Part shown: positions 1 to 8,860 of the stretch, piece after piece | How the letters are laid out: the number at the start of each line of letters is the position of its first letter | How positions within the stretch are numbered: the first letter of the stretch is position 1 | Origin: Bacillus thermozeamaize | Lineage (GTDB): Bacteria > Bacillota > Bacilli > ZCTH02-B2 | Assembly: GCA_002159075.1 (NCBI GenBank) | Contig: LZRT01000095.1 | Span: forward strand, 1 to 62,511 | Length of the DNA stretch: 62,511 bases | Direction: 5' to 3' | Position numbers and translations under genes: made by a program | Notes under the pieces: model-generated | Database searches by the model: none | What the model was told of the DNA's origin: nothing | The model's input: the letters and a program-made list of their open reading frames with translations, nothing else

Positions 1-84
1 GAGGAAGGTCATGGTCAGTAAGGGCAAGCCACCCAAGTATACCTCTTTGAGGTGAATGTTGGGTTAGATTTTCAAATGAGTGAT

Positions 85-1347
85 CTATTCCGTCTTCGGT
101 AAGATTTTTATATGGGTTGACACGGAAGCGCAGGAACCAGATTCCAGGCCGAACGCTTCGTGCAGGCGTTTGACCGCCGTTTCCATCCATTCCCGCGGGA
201 TGACGCAGGAGACCTTTATCTCTGACGTGGTGACCATTTTGATCGGAATGCCGGCTTCCGACAAATAACGGAAACACATGGCCGCCACTCCCGGGTTGGT
301 CATCATCCCCGCGCCCACGATGGACACCTTGGCCAACCCCGACTCGAAACTTGCTTTGCTAAATCCCAGCTGCTCCTGGTTGGCTTTCAGCACTTCCTCG
401 GCATTGAGGCGATCTTCTTCCGTGATGGAAAACGCGAGGTTGATCTCGTCTTCCCCGCGCTGGCTTTGGACGATCACATCCACATTGATTCGCTCCTGTG
501 CCAGCAAGGTAAACAGCTGGGCCATCGCATCCACCCGGTTCGGCAACCCGTCTACCTGGACCTTCACCACTTCATCGTCAAAGGCGATCCCTGTCACCAC
601 CAGCGCCTTTTCCATATCCGACACCCCCTGAATCATTGTTCCTTCTTCATCCGTAAAGCTGGATCGCACCACCAGCTTCACGTTGTACAACTTGGCACAC
701 TCTACGGCCCGCGGATGAAGCACACCGGCACCCAGGATGGCCAATTCCAACATTTCGTCGTATGAAACGGATGGCAGCTTCCGTGCCCCCGGCACCACGC
801 GCGGATCCGTGGTAAACACTCCGGTAACATCGGTGTATATTTCGCACAGATCGGCTTGCAAAGCAGCCGCCAGCGCTACTGCCGTCGTGTCGGAGCCGCC
901 CCGGCCAAGCGTGGTGATCTCTCCCGCTTCGGTCACCCCCTGGAAACCGGCCACAATCACAATTTGCCCATCATCCAGCGCCTTCATGATTTTTTCCGTG
1001 TTGATCTCTTCAATTCGCGCCTTGCCGTGCACCGCTTCTGTGCGAATGCCGGCCTGCCAGCCGGTATATGAAGTGGTCCGCTGTCCCAATTCCTGCAAGG
1101 CCATGCTGAGCAAGGCAATCGACACCTGCTCGCCGGTGGTCAGCAGCATATCCATCTCCCGCCCGGAGGGACGCGCAGTGATTTGCCGGGCCATCTCCAC
1201 CAGTTGGTCGGTGGTGTCCCCCATCGCCGAGACGACCACCACGCAGCGATGGCCTTCGGCCACCGTATCGGCAACCCGCTGAGCCACCGCCTTGATCCGC
1301 TCCACACTTCCGACGGATGTTCCCCCATACTTCTGAACGATCAGCAC
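85..1347 (-). CDS. lysC: Aspartate kinase
   Basis: Catalyses ATP-dependent phosphorylation of aspartate, the entry to the lysine/threonine/methionine and diaminopimelate pathway. The protein opens with the amino acid kinase signature KYGGTSVGS, has a central kinase domain and two C-terminal ACT domains (about residues 265-420, with VDVIVQS and the AGMMTNPGVA loop). About 420 aa, close to the Bacillus lysine-sensitive isozyme. The GTG at 1347 is chosen because GGGAGG lies 7 nt upstream and the product then starts MLIVQKYGG; the open frame runs on to 1854 but through the riboswitch leader. It follows uvrC, as in Bacillus, and is controlled by the lysine riboswitch just upstream. Confidence 0.95.
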   Translation of the reverse strand: MLIVQKYGGTSVGSVERIKAVAQRVADTVAEGHRCVVVVSAMGDTTDQLVEMARQITARPSGREMDMLLTTGEQVSIALLSMALQELGQRTTSYTGWQAGIRTEAVHGKARIEEINTEKIMKALDDGQIVIVAGFQGVTEAGEITTLGRGGSDTTAVALAAALQADLCEIYTDVTGVFTTDPRVVPGARKLPSVSYDEMLELAILGAGVLHPRAVECAKLYNVKLVVRSSFTDEEGTMIQGVSDMEKALVVTGIAFDDEVVKVQVDGLPNRVDAMAQLFTLLAQERINVDVIVQSQRGEDEINLAFSITEEDRLNAEEVLKANQEQLGFSKASFESGLAKVSIVGAGMMTNPGVAAMCFRYLSEAGIPIKMVTTSEIKVSCVIPREWMETAVKRLHEAFGLESGSCASVSTHIKILPKTE

Positions 1348-1365
1348 CTTCCCGCCTCCCATCTT

Positions 1366-1402
1366 AAAACAAAATAAAAACAGCAGGGTGAGCCCTACTG
1401 TG
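1366..1402 (-). terminator. Intrinsic terminator of the lysC leader
   Basis: On the minus strand CAGTAGGG pairs with CCCTGCTG (one G-U pair) around a 4-nt loop, followed by a T-rich tract (TTTTTATTTTGTTTT). It lies between the L-box aptamer and the lysC Shine-Dalgarno, so it is the expression platform: lysine-bound aptamer should favour termination. Confidence 0.85.
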
Positions 1403-1403
1403 C

Positions 1404-1660
1404 GTAGAACCTCCACCTCCCCCCGCACGAAACAACGCTCCGCAAATCCCGTGGGGAAGAACTTGCGGCAGTGCTGCACTTCTTCAATGCAGCCCCAGGC
1501 CGGACCGCCAGGAACCGATCCGCCTTCGGCAACATCCCCTTTCCCGTCCCTTCCGCCGGATTCCTGTCCGTCCAGGACGGTACTGATGGATGCCGCGCCT
1601 TTGTTTCGCGCCCTCAAGCGAGGCACTTCGTATGCAGGTTTTTCAGACAGGTTCTCTACG
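1404..1660 (-). promoter_or_regulatory. Lysine riboswitch (L-box) aptamer
   Basis: The leader keeps the L-box blocks in order on the minus strand: GAAGTGCC near 1620-1630, GGGAAAGGGGATGTTGCCGA then AGGCGG around 1530, and CTGGGGCTGCATTGAAGAAG near 1480-1500, resembling the B. subtilis lysC leader. A possible closing helix pairs GTAGAGAACCT (about 1649-1659) with AGGTTCTAC (1404-1412), the latter abutting the terminator, as expected for a mutually exclusive switch. Limits are approximate. Confidence 0.85.
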
Positions 1661-1683
1661 AATCCACCGAGTTTGCTGGCCTT

Positions 1684-1712
1684 AGTGTAGCATAAGGTTT
1701 TGTGGCTGGCAA
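1684..1712 (-). promoter_or_regulatory. Sigma-A promoter of lysC leader
   Basis: Minus-strand TTGCCA (1707-1712), 17-nt spacer, TACACT (1684-1689). Transcription would start near 1677, just before the first L-box element. Between this promoter and the uvrC stop at 1877 only a short hydrophobic open stretch with a weak ribosome site is seen. Confidence 0.6.
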
Positions 1713-1876
1713 GAGGCAAGCCCTGATACGCCAACGCTTTTCTACGTATGGGGCTGCGACGGATCGTTATGCTGAAGCAACCGGCCACAGGCAAACCAAG
1801 CCACCAGATAATAAGGTAACAAATGAACACGGCAATCAAAAAAGCCCGAATCATAAATTGTCACTCTTATATATAT

Positions 1877-3679
1877 TTACCGCACCTCATCCCGCTTGCC
1901 TCCGCCGCTCCTCAAATGACGCAGGATCTCCCGCGCCAGCTTGTCGCCGATGCCGATCTGCCGGTACTCCTCCACGCTGGCCTCCCTCATGCGCTCCAGC
2001 GAGCCGAAGTGCTTCCAGAGGAGACGCTTGCGCTTCTCGCCGACCCCGGGAATCTCGTCCAACTGCGACTTTAACATGGTCTTGCCGCGGCGCTGGCGGT
2101 GGAACGTGATCGCGAAGCGGTGCACTTCATCCTGGATCCGCTGCAGGAGATAAAAGGCCTGGCTGTGCCGGTCCAGCGGGATCTCCTCGGGAGGGTCGCC
2201 CATCCAGAGACGCTCGGTTCGGTGGTGCTCATCCTTGGCCAGCCCGCAGACCGGAATGAAGAGGCCCAGTTCGTTTTCCAACACATCCACCGCCGCCGCG
2301 ATCTGCCCCTTGCCGCCGTCCACCACGATCAGATCAGGCAGCGGCAAGCCTTCCTTCAGCACCCGGATATACCGGCGGCGAATCACCTCGCGCATCGTCT
2401 CATAATCATCCGGTCCCTGCACCGTCTTGATCTTGTACTTGCGGTACTCCTTCTTGTCCGGCTTGCCGTCGGTAAAGACCACCATCGCCGAAACCGGATC
2501 GGCGCCCTGGATGTTGGAGTTGTCAAAGGCCTCGATGCGGTGCGGAATGCCAATCCCCATCGCCTCGGCCAGCGTCTCAAGCGCCCCGCGCGTGCGGGAT
2601 TCGTCCCGCTCCTCGAGGCGAAACTTTTCCTCAAGGGCAAGGCGGGCGTTTTCCTCCGCCATCCGGACCAGCTGGCGCTTGCTTCCCCGTTTGGGAAAGG
2701 TGATTTTGACGCCCAGCCACTCTTGCATCGTCTCGGCTCCCTCTTCCACCGATGCGGGAAGCAGGATCTCCCTCGGCAACACTTCCTGCCGCTGATGGTA
2801 AAACTGGGTGACAAAAGAGAGGAAATCCTCCTCCGGCTCTCCATAATGGGGGAAAGTGGACACTTCCCGTTCAATTAGCCGTCCCTGGCGCATGAAGAAC
2901 ACCTGCACGCACATCCAGCCGCGATCGGCGGCATAGGCCAGCACATCCCGGTCCATGCCGTCCGTCAGCGAGACGTGCTGGGGTTGCATGATGGCGGTGA
3001 TGCTCTGGATCTGATCGCGCAGCTCTTTGGCCCGCTCAAAATCCAGGTTTTCAGCCGCCTCCTCCATCTCCCGCCGCAGCCGTTCCTGAATCTCCTTGTA
3101 CCCCCCCTGCAGGAACCGGGTGATCTCCTCCACCATCTGCTCAAAGACGGCCGGATCCACCTCTTCCACACAAGGCGCCAGGCACTGGCCAAGATGATAG
3201 TACAGGCAGGCACGGTCCGGCAGCGTGCGGCACTTGCGCAAGGGGTACAATTTGTCCAGGAGGCGCTTCGTTTCCTGTGCCGCCCCGGCATTGGGATAGG
3301 GGCCGAAATATTTTCCCCGATCTTTTTTTACCTTCCGCGTCACTTCGAGCCGCGGGTAAGGTTCCTTTGTCACCAGGATGTACGGATAGGATTTGTCATC
3401 CTTGTACATGACATTGTAACGGGGCTTGTATTGCTGGATCAGATTGTACTCCAGCACCAACGCCTCCTGGGGCGAGCTGGTGACAATATATTCAAAATCC
3501 CGGATCTCCCGCACCAAACTTTGCGTCTTGTTGTCATGGCTGCCGGTGAAGTAGGAACGAACCCGGTTTTTCAGCACCTTGGCCTTTCCCACGTAGATCA
3601 CATTGCCCGCGCCGTCTTTCATCAGATAACAGCCTGGCTTGTCTGGCAAGAGAGCCAGTTTTTCCTTCAGCTGTTCCAT
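1877..3679 (-). CDS. uvrC: Excinuclease ABC subunit C
   Basis: Makes the two incisions in nucleotide excision repair with UvrA and UvrB. The GIY-YIG nuclease domain is at the N terminus ([16 protein letters not shown], ending near residue 90), a UVR (UvrB-binding) motif near 200-235, the RNase H-like C-terminal nuclease in the middle ([21 protein letters not shown]) and tandem HhH at the end ([15 protein letters not shown]). About 600 aa, full length. ATG 3679 has AGGG 6 nt upstream and gives [12 protein letters not shown]; an ATG at 3685 is possible. It sits upstream of lysC, as in Bacillus, but that gene has its own promoter. Confidence 0.96.
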   Translation of the reverse strand: MEQLKEKLALLPDKPGCYLMKDGAGNVIYVGKAKVLKNRVRSYFTGSHDNKTQSLVREIRDFEYIVTSSPQEALVLEYNLIQQYKPRYNVMYKDDKSYPYILVTKEPYPRLEVTRKVKKDRGKYFGPYPNAGAAQETKRLLDKLYPLRKCRTLPDRACLYYHLGQCLAPCVEEVDPAVFEQMVEEITRFLQGGYKEIQERLRREMEEAAENLDFERAKELRDQIQSITAIMQPQHVSLTDGMDRDVLAYAADRGWMCVQVFFMRQGRLIEREVSTFPHYGEPEEDFLSFVTQFYHQRQEVLPREILLPASVEEGAETMQEWLGVKITFPKRGSKRQLVRMAEENARLALEEKFRLEERDESRTRGALETLAEAMGIGIPHRIEAFDNSNIQGADPVSAMVVFTDGKPDKKEYRKYKIKTVQGPDDYETMREVIRRRYIRVLKEGLPLPDLIVVDGGKGQIAAAVDVLENELGLFIPVCGLAKDEHHRTERLWMGDPPEEIPLDRHSQAFYLLQRIQDEVHRFAITFHRQRRGKTMLKSQLDEIPGVGEKRKRLLWKHFGSLERMREASVEEYRQIGIGDKLAREILRHLRSGGGKRDEVR

Positions 3680-3832
3680 CTCCATCCCTTCTTTGCGGCA
3701 CCCCTTTGTAACGGCGACGCATCAACTCTATACATCGCACGGAATCTCGTACCGATATGTTTCAAAACGATTGTATCATGAATCTCCGAATACGGCAGAT
3801 GATCATGAACGGAAATACATCTCCATATCATG

Positions 3833-3860
3833 TTGCAAACCAAAGAAAATATGATACAAT
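3833..3860 (+). promoter_or_regulatory. Sigma-A promoter of ZIP transporter
   Basis: TTGCAA (3833-3838), 16-nt spacer, TACAAT (3855-3860). The Zur-like box begins 8 nt downstream, where a bound repressor would cover the transcription start. Confidence 0.6.
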
Positions 3861-3867
3861 CCTATTA

Positions 3868-3888
3868 AAATCGGAATGATTCCGTTTT
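3868..3888 (+). promoter_or_regulatory. Zur-like (Fur-family) operator
   Basis: AAATCGGAAT-G-ATTCCGTTTT is a near-perfect 9-1-9 inverted repeat around CGGAAT-G-ATTCCG. It resembles the B. subtilis Zur box (AAATCGTAAT-N-ATTACGATTT). Its place between the -10 element and a ZIP metal transporter supports metal-dependent repression. Assignment to Zur rather than another Fur-family protein is inference. Confidence 0.6.
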
Positions 3889-3910
3889 AAATTCGGAAAG
3901 GGGATTGGAC

Positions 3911-4669
3911 ATGACACCCTTACTGGTACTCTTGAGCGCCCTGGCCAACGTGATGGGTGGCCTGTTAGTTGTCGCCCGTAAAGCTTGGTCGCACCGGGCA
4001 ATGGGAGGCATGCTGGGATTCAGCGCCGGCTTTTTGCTTGCCATCGCCATCCTGGACTTGATTCCAGAGTCGTTGGAGATGGATGAGTCAAATGCTTTTC
4101 TGATTTTGCTGGGGTTGCTCAGCGTCTATTTTCTGGGGTTATTCTCTTCCGGACATCACCATGGAGAGGCATCGCTTCATCACGCCCATCCAGCCCCGCG
4201 TGCCGGGGCCGGCCTGTTTGTCGGCATGTTGATCCATACCTTCTTTGACGGAGCTTCCATCGTCGCGGCTTTTGACGTCGATGTGGAGATCGGCGTGCTG
4301 GTCTTTTTCGCGGTGATCCTTCACAAAATCCCGGATGGATTGACGGTCGCCTCCATGGTCCTGGCCAGCACGCGGAAGCGGAACAGGGCCTTGTGGGCCA
4401 GCTTGGCGCTGGGAGCTTCCACCTTGCTCGGCGCATTGGCAATGGCCGCGCTTCTGTCCATGGACGTGCAGTGGAATCAGGAACAAATTGCGGCGATGGC
4501 CCTGGCCTTTTCAGCCGGCGCCTTTCTCTACGTGGCGGTCGGGGATGTGCTTCCCGAAATCCACCACGAGAACAAAACGCTCAGCACAATCACGGTGGTG
4601 ATGGGCATTTTGGTCTACTTCCTCACCACATCGCTGTTTTCGTTGGGCGGTATGATTCACCATCACTGA
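3911..4669 (+). CDS. ZIP family divalent metal transporter
   Basis: Multi-pass membrane protein of about 252 aa that likely imports zinc or another divalent metal. It has about eight hydrophobic segments, a His-rich cytosolic loop (GHHHGEASLHHAHP, about residues 77-90) and the ZIP signature segments HTFFDG and HKIPDG in TM4 and TM5 that form the binuclear metal site; it ends MIHHH. ATG 3911 has AAAGGGG 7 nt upstream; TTG 3905 is in frame but too close to that site. The Zur-like box upstream favours a zinc importer. Convergent with the thiol-disulfide oxidoreductase gene, 9 nt apart. Confidence 0.88.
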   Translation: MTPLLVLLSALANVMGGLLVVARKAWSHRAMGGMLGFSAGFLLAIAILDLIPESLEMDESNAFLILLGLLSVYFLGLFSSGHHHGEASLHHAHPAPRAGAGLFVGMLIHTFFDGASIVAAFDVDVEIGVLVFFAVILHKIPDGLTVASMVLASTRKRNRALWASLALGASTLLGALAMAALLSMDVQWNQEQIAAMALAFSAGAFLYVAVGDVLPEIHHENKTLSTITVVMGILVYFLTTSLFSLGGMIHHH

Positions 4670-4678
4670 ACCGGAATC

Positions 4679-5209
4679 TCACGGCTCTTGCAGCGTCGTG
4701 CCGGTCAACTCTTCCACCAGCTGAACCATCCCTTCCACCGTCAGCGGACCCTTCTGGTGATACTTCAAAATTCCGTTCTCATCAATGACCAGCGTCTCCG
4801 GTTGAGCGATAATCCCGTAGCGCTTGCTGACCTGGTTATTTTGATCCAGCAACACCAGTGACTTCAACTGATTTTCCCGTACAAACTCCTCCACCAGCAC
4901 GGCCGGTTCGGCGCGGTTGACGAGGAGGAGTTTGACCTTGTCTCCGTATAATTCCGCAAATGTTCTCAGGTGAGACGCCTCCTCCTTGCACGGCTCACAC
5001 CAACTGGCAAAAAAGTTGACGAGCACCGGCTGCCCCCGAAACTGGCTGAGGCTGTGCGGCGTACCGGACAGATCCGGCAACGTGAAGTCGGCAGCCTCTT
5101 CCCCCACTTTCACCGGCGTGACAGCCTTGCCAAATGCCGCCACAGCCACGGCCAGGCCCACACCCAAAACCAGGACAATTGCCATCACGGCGAACAATCG
5201 GCCTTTCAT
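4679..5209 (-). CDS. TlpA/ResA-like thiol-disulfide oxidoreductase
   Basis: Membrane-anchored thioredoxin-fold protein (176 aa) acting outside the membrane to keep apocytochrome c CxxCH thiols reduced for haem attachment. One N-terminal anchor (residues 5-27), then an AhpC/TSA-Redoxin domain with active site WCEPC in FFASWCEPC and the cis-Pro loop as QPETLVIDENG. It is the last gene of the ccm operon, 15 nt after the ccmD-like gene, so it is the likely CcmG equivalent; ResA and CcmG cannot be separated by sequence alone. Confidence 0.88.
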   Translation of the reverse strand: MKGRLFAVMAIVLVLGVGLAVAVAAFGKAVTPVKVGEEAADFTLPDLSGTPHSLSQFRGQPVLVNFFASWCEPCKEEASHLRTFAELYGDKVKLLLVNRAEPAVLVEEFVRENQLKSLVLLDQNNQVSKRYGIIAQPETLVIDENGILKYHQKGPLTVEGMVQLVEELTGTTLQEP

Positions 5210-5224
5210 CCAAAAGCCTCCTCG

Positions 5225-5359
5225 TCAACGCTTGTCATCCAAAGCATTGCTCAGCTCTTCCAACCGTTGCTGCAGTTTTCGCTGCCGCGACGCCAAGGAC
5301 AACGTGTATAAAAAGATGGCCACCCAAACCACCAGGGTGCCAATGGCCAAATAGGTCAT
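5225..5359 (-). CDS. ccmD: CcmD-like small membrane protein
   Basis: A 44-residue protein starting MTYLAIGTLVVWVAIFLYT, with one membrane segment and a basic, coiled-coil-like tail (SRQRKLQQRLEELSNAL). Size, topology and position directly after ccmC match CcmD, which helps release holo-CcmE from the CcmABC complex. ATG 5359 has GGAGGG 7 nt upstream. Confidence 0.75.
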   Translation of the reverse strand: MTYLAIGTLVVWVAIFLYTLSLASRQRKLQQRLEELSNALDDKR

Positions 5360-5423
5360 TGCTATCCCTCCTCCACCTTTCGACATCGGTTGGCTGCAAA
5401 AAGTTCGGCCGTTTGGTCCGCAA

Positions 5424-6113
5424 TCAGTCTGCCGAATAAAGGCGCTCCTCCAAGCGGGCGGCGGCCGTAGCCGACTTTTCCAGATTGACCCGGGCCAGCA
5501 GCAGGAAAAAGAATAAAACCATGAAAGCAAGGGAGGTAAAGACAAGCGTCACCACCATCTCGCCGGTCATGTTGACCCCCTGGCTGCTGATCACCTGGGG
5601 ATGAAAAGAAGACCACCATTGGACGGAAAAATGGACGATGGGCACATCCACAAAGCCAATGATGCCGAACACCGCCGCAATCCTTCTCCCCCGCTGCCCT
5701 TCAATCGATGCCCGCAAAATCAAATAAGCGATATAGACGAGCCAAAGGATGAGCGTCGCTGTCAGGCGCGGATCATCCCACTTCCACCAGGCGTTCCAGA
5801 CCGGCCGCGCCCAGAGCGGTCCCGTGATCAGCACCAGGGTGGTAAAGAGAACGCCCACCTCGGCTGCGCTCGCCGCCCAATGGTCAAAGCGTTCCTCGCG
5901 CCGCCAGAGGTACAGGATGCTGAAAATCAGCACCAGGCCAAAAGCCAGGTATGCGTTCCAGGCGGTTGCAACATGATAGTACATCAGGCGCTGAACATCG
6001 CCCATATACTTTTCCGTCGGCGCATAAAAGAAGACGAAATACACATCCGCCGCCACCATGAGCAAAGCCAGCCAGCCGAGGACGCGCTGCCAGAGCAATA
6101 AACGGTTGTTCAT
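5424..6113 (-). CDS. ccmC: Haem exporter/transferase protein CcmC
   Basis: Handles haem on the outer face and loads it onto CcmE. About 229 aa with six hydrophobic segments and the tryptophan-rich periplasmic signature WNAWWKWDDPR, flanked by His residues that ligate haem (YYHVATAW before it, VPIVHFSVQWW after it). ATG 6113 begins 1 nt after the ccmB stop with GGAGG upstream, so translation is probably coupled. Upstream in-frame residues belong to the ccmB region. Confidence 0.92.
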   Translation of the reverse strand: MNNRLLLWQRVLGWLALLMVAADVYFVFFYAPTEKYMGDVQRLMYYHVATAWNAYLAFGLVLIFSILYLWRREERFDHWAASAAEVGVLFTTLVLITGPLWARPVWNAWWKWDDPRLTATLILWLVYIAYLILRASIEGQRGRRIAAVFGIIGFVDVPIVHFSVQWWSSFHPQVISSQGVNMTGEMVVTLVFTSLAFMVLFFFLLLARVNLEKSATAAARLEERLYSAD

Positions 6114-6114
6114 C

Positions 6115-6795
6115 TCACACCTCCAGCAAATATTCAAACAACAGAATCGGTAGGAGTGTAAAAAGGATGTCGTACGCTCCCAACACCGCCAGCCAGACCC
6201 ATTCCTGACCGGGCATGGTCGGAAACAGCGCGATTTGTGTGAGCCGCACCACTGCCAGAACGAGCGGCACAGAAACGGGAAACAGCAGGATGGGCAGCAG
6301 CAAGTCACCCAGGCGGCTGGCTTGTGCCATGACGGAAAAAAGACAGGCCAACGACACATAGCCCCAGGTTCCCATCAGCAGGCAGCCGATGAGCAGTGGC
6401 AATGACTGGGGTGCAGGCGGGTTAAAGAGAATGAAAAACAGGGGCACCGACACCCATTCCACCAAAAATACCAATAAAAGGCTACCCAACATTTTCCCAA
6501 AAAAGATGGAACCGGGATCGACAGGGGCTGTCCACATCCCTTCCCAATTCCACTCCGCCTCTTCGATCGCCATCAACCGGCCGATGCCAAGCAAAGCCGA
6601 AAGAAAGATCGGAAGCCAGAGCAAACCTGCAGCCACATGGTGCAGGGCCGCCTGATTGGCCTGAAAAGAAAAATGGAGCAGAACCTGTATCAACAGCGCA
6701 AAAACGATCATCGACAGCAGCAGGCTCTTCTGGCGAAACTGGATGCGCAAATCTTTCTTCACGATGGCCAGGCTGCTGCGCAAAAAAAATCCCAA
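6115..6795 (-). CDS. ccmB: Haem ABC exporter permease CcmB
   Basis: Membrane partner of CcmA in the ABC complex that releases holo-CcmE from CcmC. 226 aa with six membrane segments, the CcmB N-terminal pattern IVKKDLRIQFRQK and the conserved ALLGIGRLMAIEEAEWNWEG region. It starts 3 nt after the ccmA stop. Confidence 0.9.
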   Translation of the reverse strand: MGFFLRSSLAIVKKDLRIQFRQKSLLLSMIVFALLIQVLLHFSFQANQAALHHVAAGLLWLPIFLSALLGIGRLMAIEEAEWNWEGMWTAPVDPGSIFFGKMLGSLLLVFLVEWVSVPLFFILFNPPAPQSLPLLIGCLLMGTWGYVSLACLFSVMAQASRLGDLLLPILLFPVSVPLVLAVVRLTQIALFPTMPGQEWVWLAVLGAYDILFTLLPILLFEYLLEV

Positions 6796-6798
6796 CCG

Positions 6799-7512
6799 TC
6801 ACACCCTCCCAAGCCAGTGCCCGTACCCTTGCTCCCAGAGTGACGGAGGCACTTCGTCCCGCCGCCAGCTCTGGACTATCCGTCCCTGATCCATCAGACA
6901 GACCCGCTGGCACAACGGCTGAATCAATGACAAGTCATGGCTGATGAGAACGAGCGTGCACCGCTTTGACGCCAATTCTTCAAGCCACAGCTGAAGCTCG
7001 CCGATCGAACGCTCATCCAAGCCATCAAAAGGCTCGTCCAAAAGCAACAGGCGGGGCTGGTGCAAAGTGGCGCGAACGATGGCCAGACGCTTGCGCATGC
7101 CCTTGGAAAGCGTATCCACCCGCTTGTGGCGGACCGACGTCAACTCCATTCGCGTGAGGCCTTCCTCGATCCGCCGCTTCAGATCAGGGACATCGAAAAG
7201 GACGCCGTAAAACTGGAGGTTTTCCTCCACGGTAAGCCCCTCATACAGATAGCTTCCTTCCATCAACACGCCGACGGCGCTGCGCAAACGGCCGCGTTTT
7301 TGCATCTTGGGTTCATCGGGAAACAACGTCACTTTCCCTGCGTCCGGACGCAACAGCTGCGCCATCAGGCGGAGCAATGTCGTCTTGCCGGCCCCATTGG
7401 GGCCGATGAGCGCCAGGTGCTGGCCCTCATGCACCATCAAATCCAGCTCCCGGATGATCCGCTGTACCCCCCGCTTGACTGTGGCTCCTTCCAGATGCAC
7501 CAACACACTCAT
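6799..7512 (-). CDS. ccmA: Haem ABC exporter ATP-binding protein CcmA
   Basis: ATPase (237 aa) that drives the CcmAB complex in cytochrome c maturation. Walker A GPNGAGKTTLL (about 36-46), ABC signature LSKGMRKRLAIVRA, Walker B LLLLDEPFDGLD and switch His in LISHDLS are intact. Tightly packed between the 331-residue accessory gene and ccmB on the same strand. Confidence 0.92.
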   Translation of the reverse strand: MSVLVHLEGATVKRGVQRIIRELDLMVHEGQHLALIGPNGAGKTTLLRLMAQLLRPDAGKVTLFPDEPKMQKRGRLRSAVGVLMEGSYLYEGLTVEENLQFYGVLFDVPDLKRRIEEGLTRMELTSVRHKRVDTLSKGMRKRLAIVRATLHQPRLLLLDEPFDGLDERSIGELQLWLEELASKRCTLVLISHDLSLIQPLCQRVCLMDQGRIVQSWRRDEVPPSLWEQGYGHWLGRV

Positions 7513-7523
7513 CCTGTTCTCTC

Positions 7524-8519
7524 CTAATCCCTGGCCTGACGCAACGGTTGCTGCCCGTCCTGTTCAAGGTGGTAAATCGGCAGCAATGCCTCTTCCAGTT
7601 GCTGTCGCCTGCGCTGGTATTCTTCGTCCGAAATCTCTTGTCTGCGATGTGCCCGCTCCACCTCCACCAGCCGGTTGAGCAGGGTTTCCCGCTGCTGGCG
7701 AAGCGTTTCCGCCGCGTTGCGCCGGCTCATGACCTGGGCCCGCCACATGGAGGTCCGCACGCCGATAAAGCCCAGAAGCAATACGACCACGACAAAGAGA
7801 ATGTTGAAGATGGCCTGGTTGACCCCTTTCTGGTAATCATGATACACCACGGGCAGGCCGCTGGGATGGACCGATTTGTCCACTTGCTGCGGAAGAGCCT
7901 TTCCATCCAGCAACGTAAAGTGCAATGGCCACTGTTCACCGGGATGCAGGTTCAGTCGCGTGAAGCGGCGCAAATTCCGGCCGTTGAACTGCAGCACCTC
8001 CGACTGGGTGAGAAAATCTTTCGCCTCCACAGCCAGCCGCTCGGGGGGAACCAGAATTTGCACCGACTCGCTCAGGTAGGAGACCGGGTAGTTTACGACG
8101 GGCCGGTTCCCTTCGTAGGGAACCAAGTAGGAATAAGCCAGTACCCGCTTCTCCCCCGGCCCGATGCCGGCGCGCTCCACCACACCTCCATCGCGCATCT
8201 CATGCCCGCCCCAGCCTTCAATCGGCGTGAACTTCTCTGCTCCTTCGGGAAGAGCCAGGTAGATTTCCTGTTCCGCCGCCTTCCCCCTGTTTTCAAGCGT
8301 GGTCAGGACGACAAACTGCAGACGCTGATTTTCCACGGGCAGGACAACCACTTCCTGGTTGAGGATCCGGACGCCAGTGGGCGCCGCAGCAGCCAGAGCG
8401 GTACCGCTCATCAGCGTCCAAACCCAGAGTACAACCCACAGGAGCATCCCCATCCGCCGCAGGCGCCGCCGGCTGATCCGGGTTTCCGTCTCGGCTTCGT
8501 ATCTGAGCCCTCTAGCCAT
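7524..8519 (-). CDS. Ccm-operon accessory membrane protein, unknown function
   Basis: A 331-residue protein I do not recognise by name. It has an N-terminal hydrophobic segment ending in an Ala-rich site (TALAAAAPTG, about 38-47) like a signal peptide or anchor, a beta-rich extracytoplasmic domain of about 190 residues, one membrane segment near 240-260 (IFNILFVVVVLLLGFIGV) and a cytoplasmic coiled coil with the pattern EISDEEYQRRRQQLEEAL. There is no cysteine, so it cannot replace a thiol-redox CcmH. The start overlaps the stop of the ccmI-like gene by 8 nt, implying coupled expression. Possibly a scaffold of the haem lyase. Confidence 0.72.
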   Translation of the reverse strand: MARGLRYEAETETRISRRRLRRMGMLLWVVLWVWTLMSGTALAAAAPTGVRILNQEVVVLPVENQRLQFVVLTTLENRGKAAEQEIYLALPEGAEKFTPIEGWGGHEMRDGGVVERAGIGPGEKRVLAYSYLVPYEGNRPVVNYPVSYLSESVQILVPPERLAVEAKDFLTQSEVLQFNGRNLRRFTRLNLHPGEQWPLHFTLLDGKALPQQVDKSVHPSGLPVVYHDYQKGVNQAIFNILFVVVVLLLGFIGVRTSMWRAQVMSRRNAAETLRQQRETLLNRLVEVERAHRRQEISDEEYQRRRQQLEEALLPIYHLEQDGQQPLRQARD

Positions 8520-8829
8520 GGCTCATCCCCTTTTCCAGCCTAGCCTGCACCTCGGCGCGCAACTGAAGGCGAAGTTGCTCTTCCCTGAGTTTATCTTTGG
8601 CGTGCAGCCGAGACAGTTGCCGAATGATTTCCTGACGCATCTCTTCGTAATCCTGCCGGGTGATTTTGTCCATATAAAAATCGTATTCCAAATCAGCCAG
8701 CTGCGAAAACAGGCGGTCCCGCTCCTCCTGATCATCCAGCAGCTCCTCCTGGCGCCTGCTGTCGCGAAGGAACGGAAAAATCATGATGAAAAGCGTGATT
8801 GCAGCCATCAGCACAATCCAGAATGTCAT
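8512..8829 (-). CDS. CcmI-like small membrane protein
   Basis: A 105-residue protein with one N-terminal membrane segment (TFWIVLMAAITLFIMIFPFL) and a charged helical tail containing LADLEYDFYMDKITRQDYEE, which resembles the CcmI N-terminal region (an LxxLxxDxxxGxIxxxDY pattern). Lies between ccmF and the 331 aa gene; ATG 8829 has AGGAG 8 nt upstream. It lacks the TPR part of proteobacterial CcmI. Likely helps assemble the CcmF lyase complex. Confidence 0.68.
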   Translation of the reverse strand: MTFWIVLMAAITLFIMIFPFLRDSRRQEELLDDQEERDRLFSQLADLEYDFYMDKITRQDYEEMRQEIIRQLSRLHAKDKLREEQLRLQLRAEVQARLEKGMSHG

Positions 8830-8860
8830 GGCACCAGCTCCTGTTCCACCATTCATCCAA

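Noticed and set aside
1-84. Possible gene at the left edge
   Set aside because: Only 84 nt downstream of lysC; no frame or element could be supported.
1348-1854. In-frame extension of lysC to a 589 aa protein
   Set aside because: The stretch covers the lysC promoter, lysine riboswitch and terminator, has no similarity to aspartokinase and a weak ribosome site.
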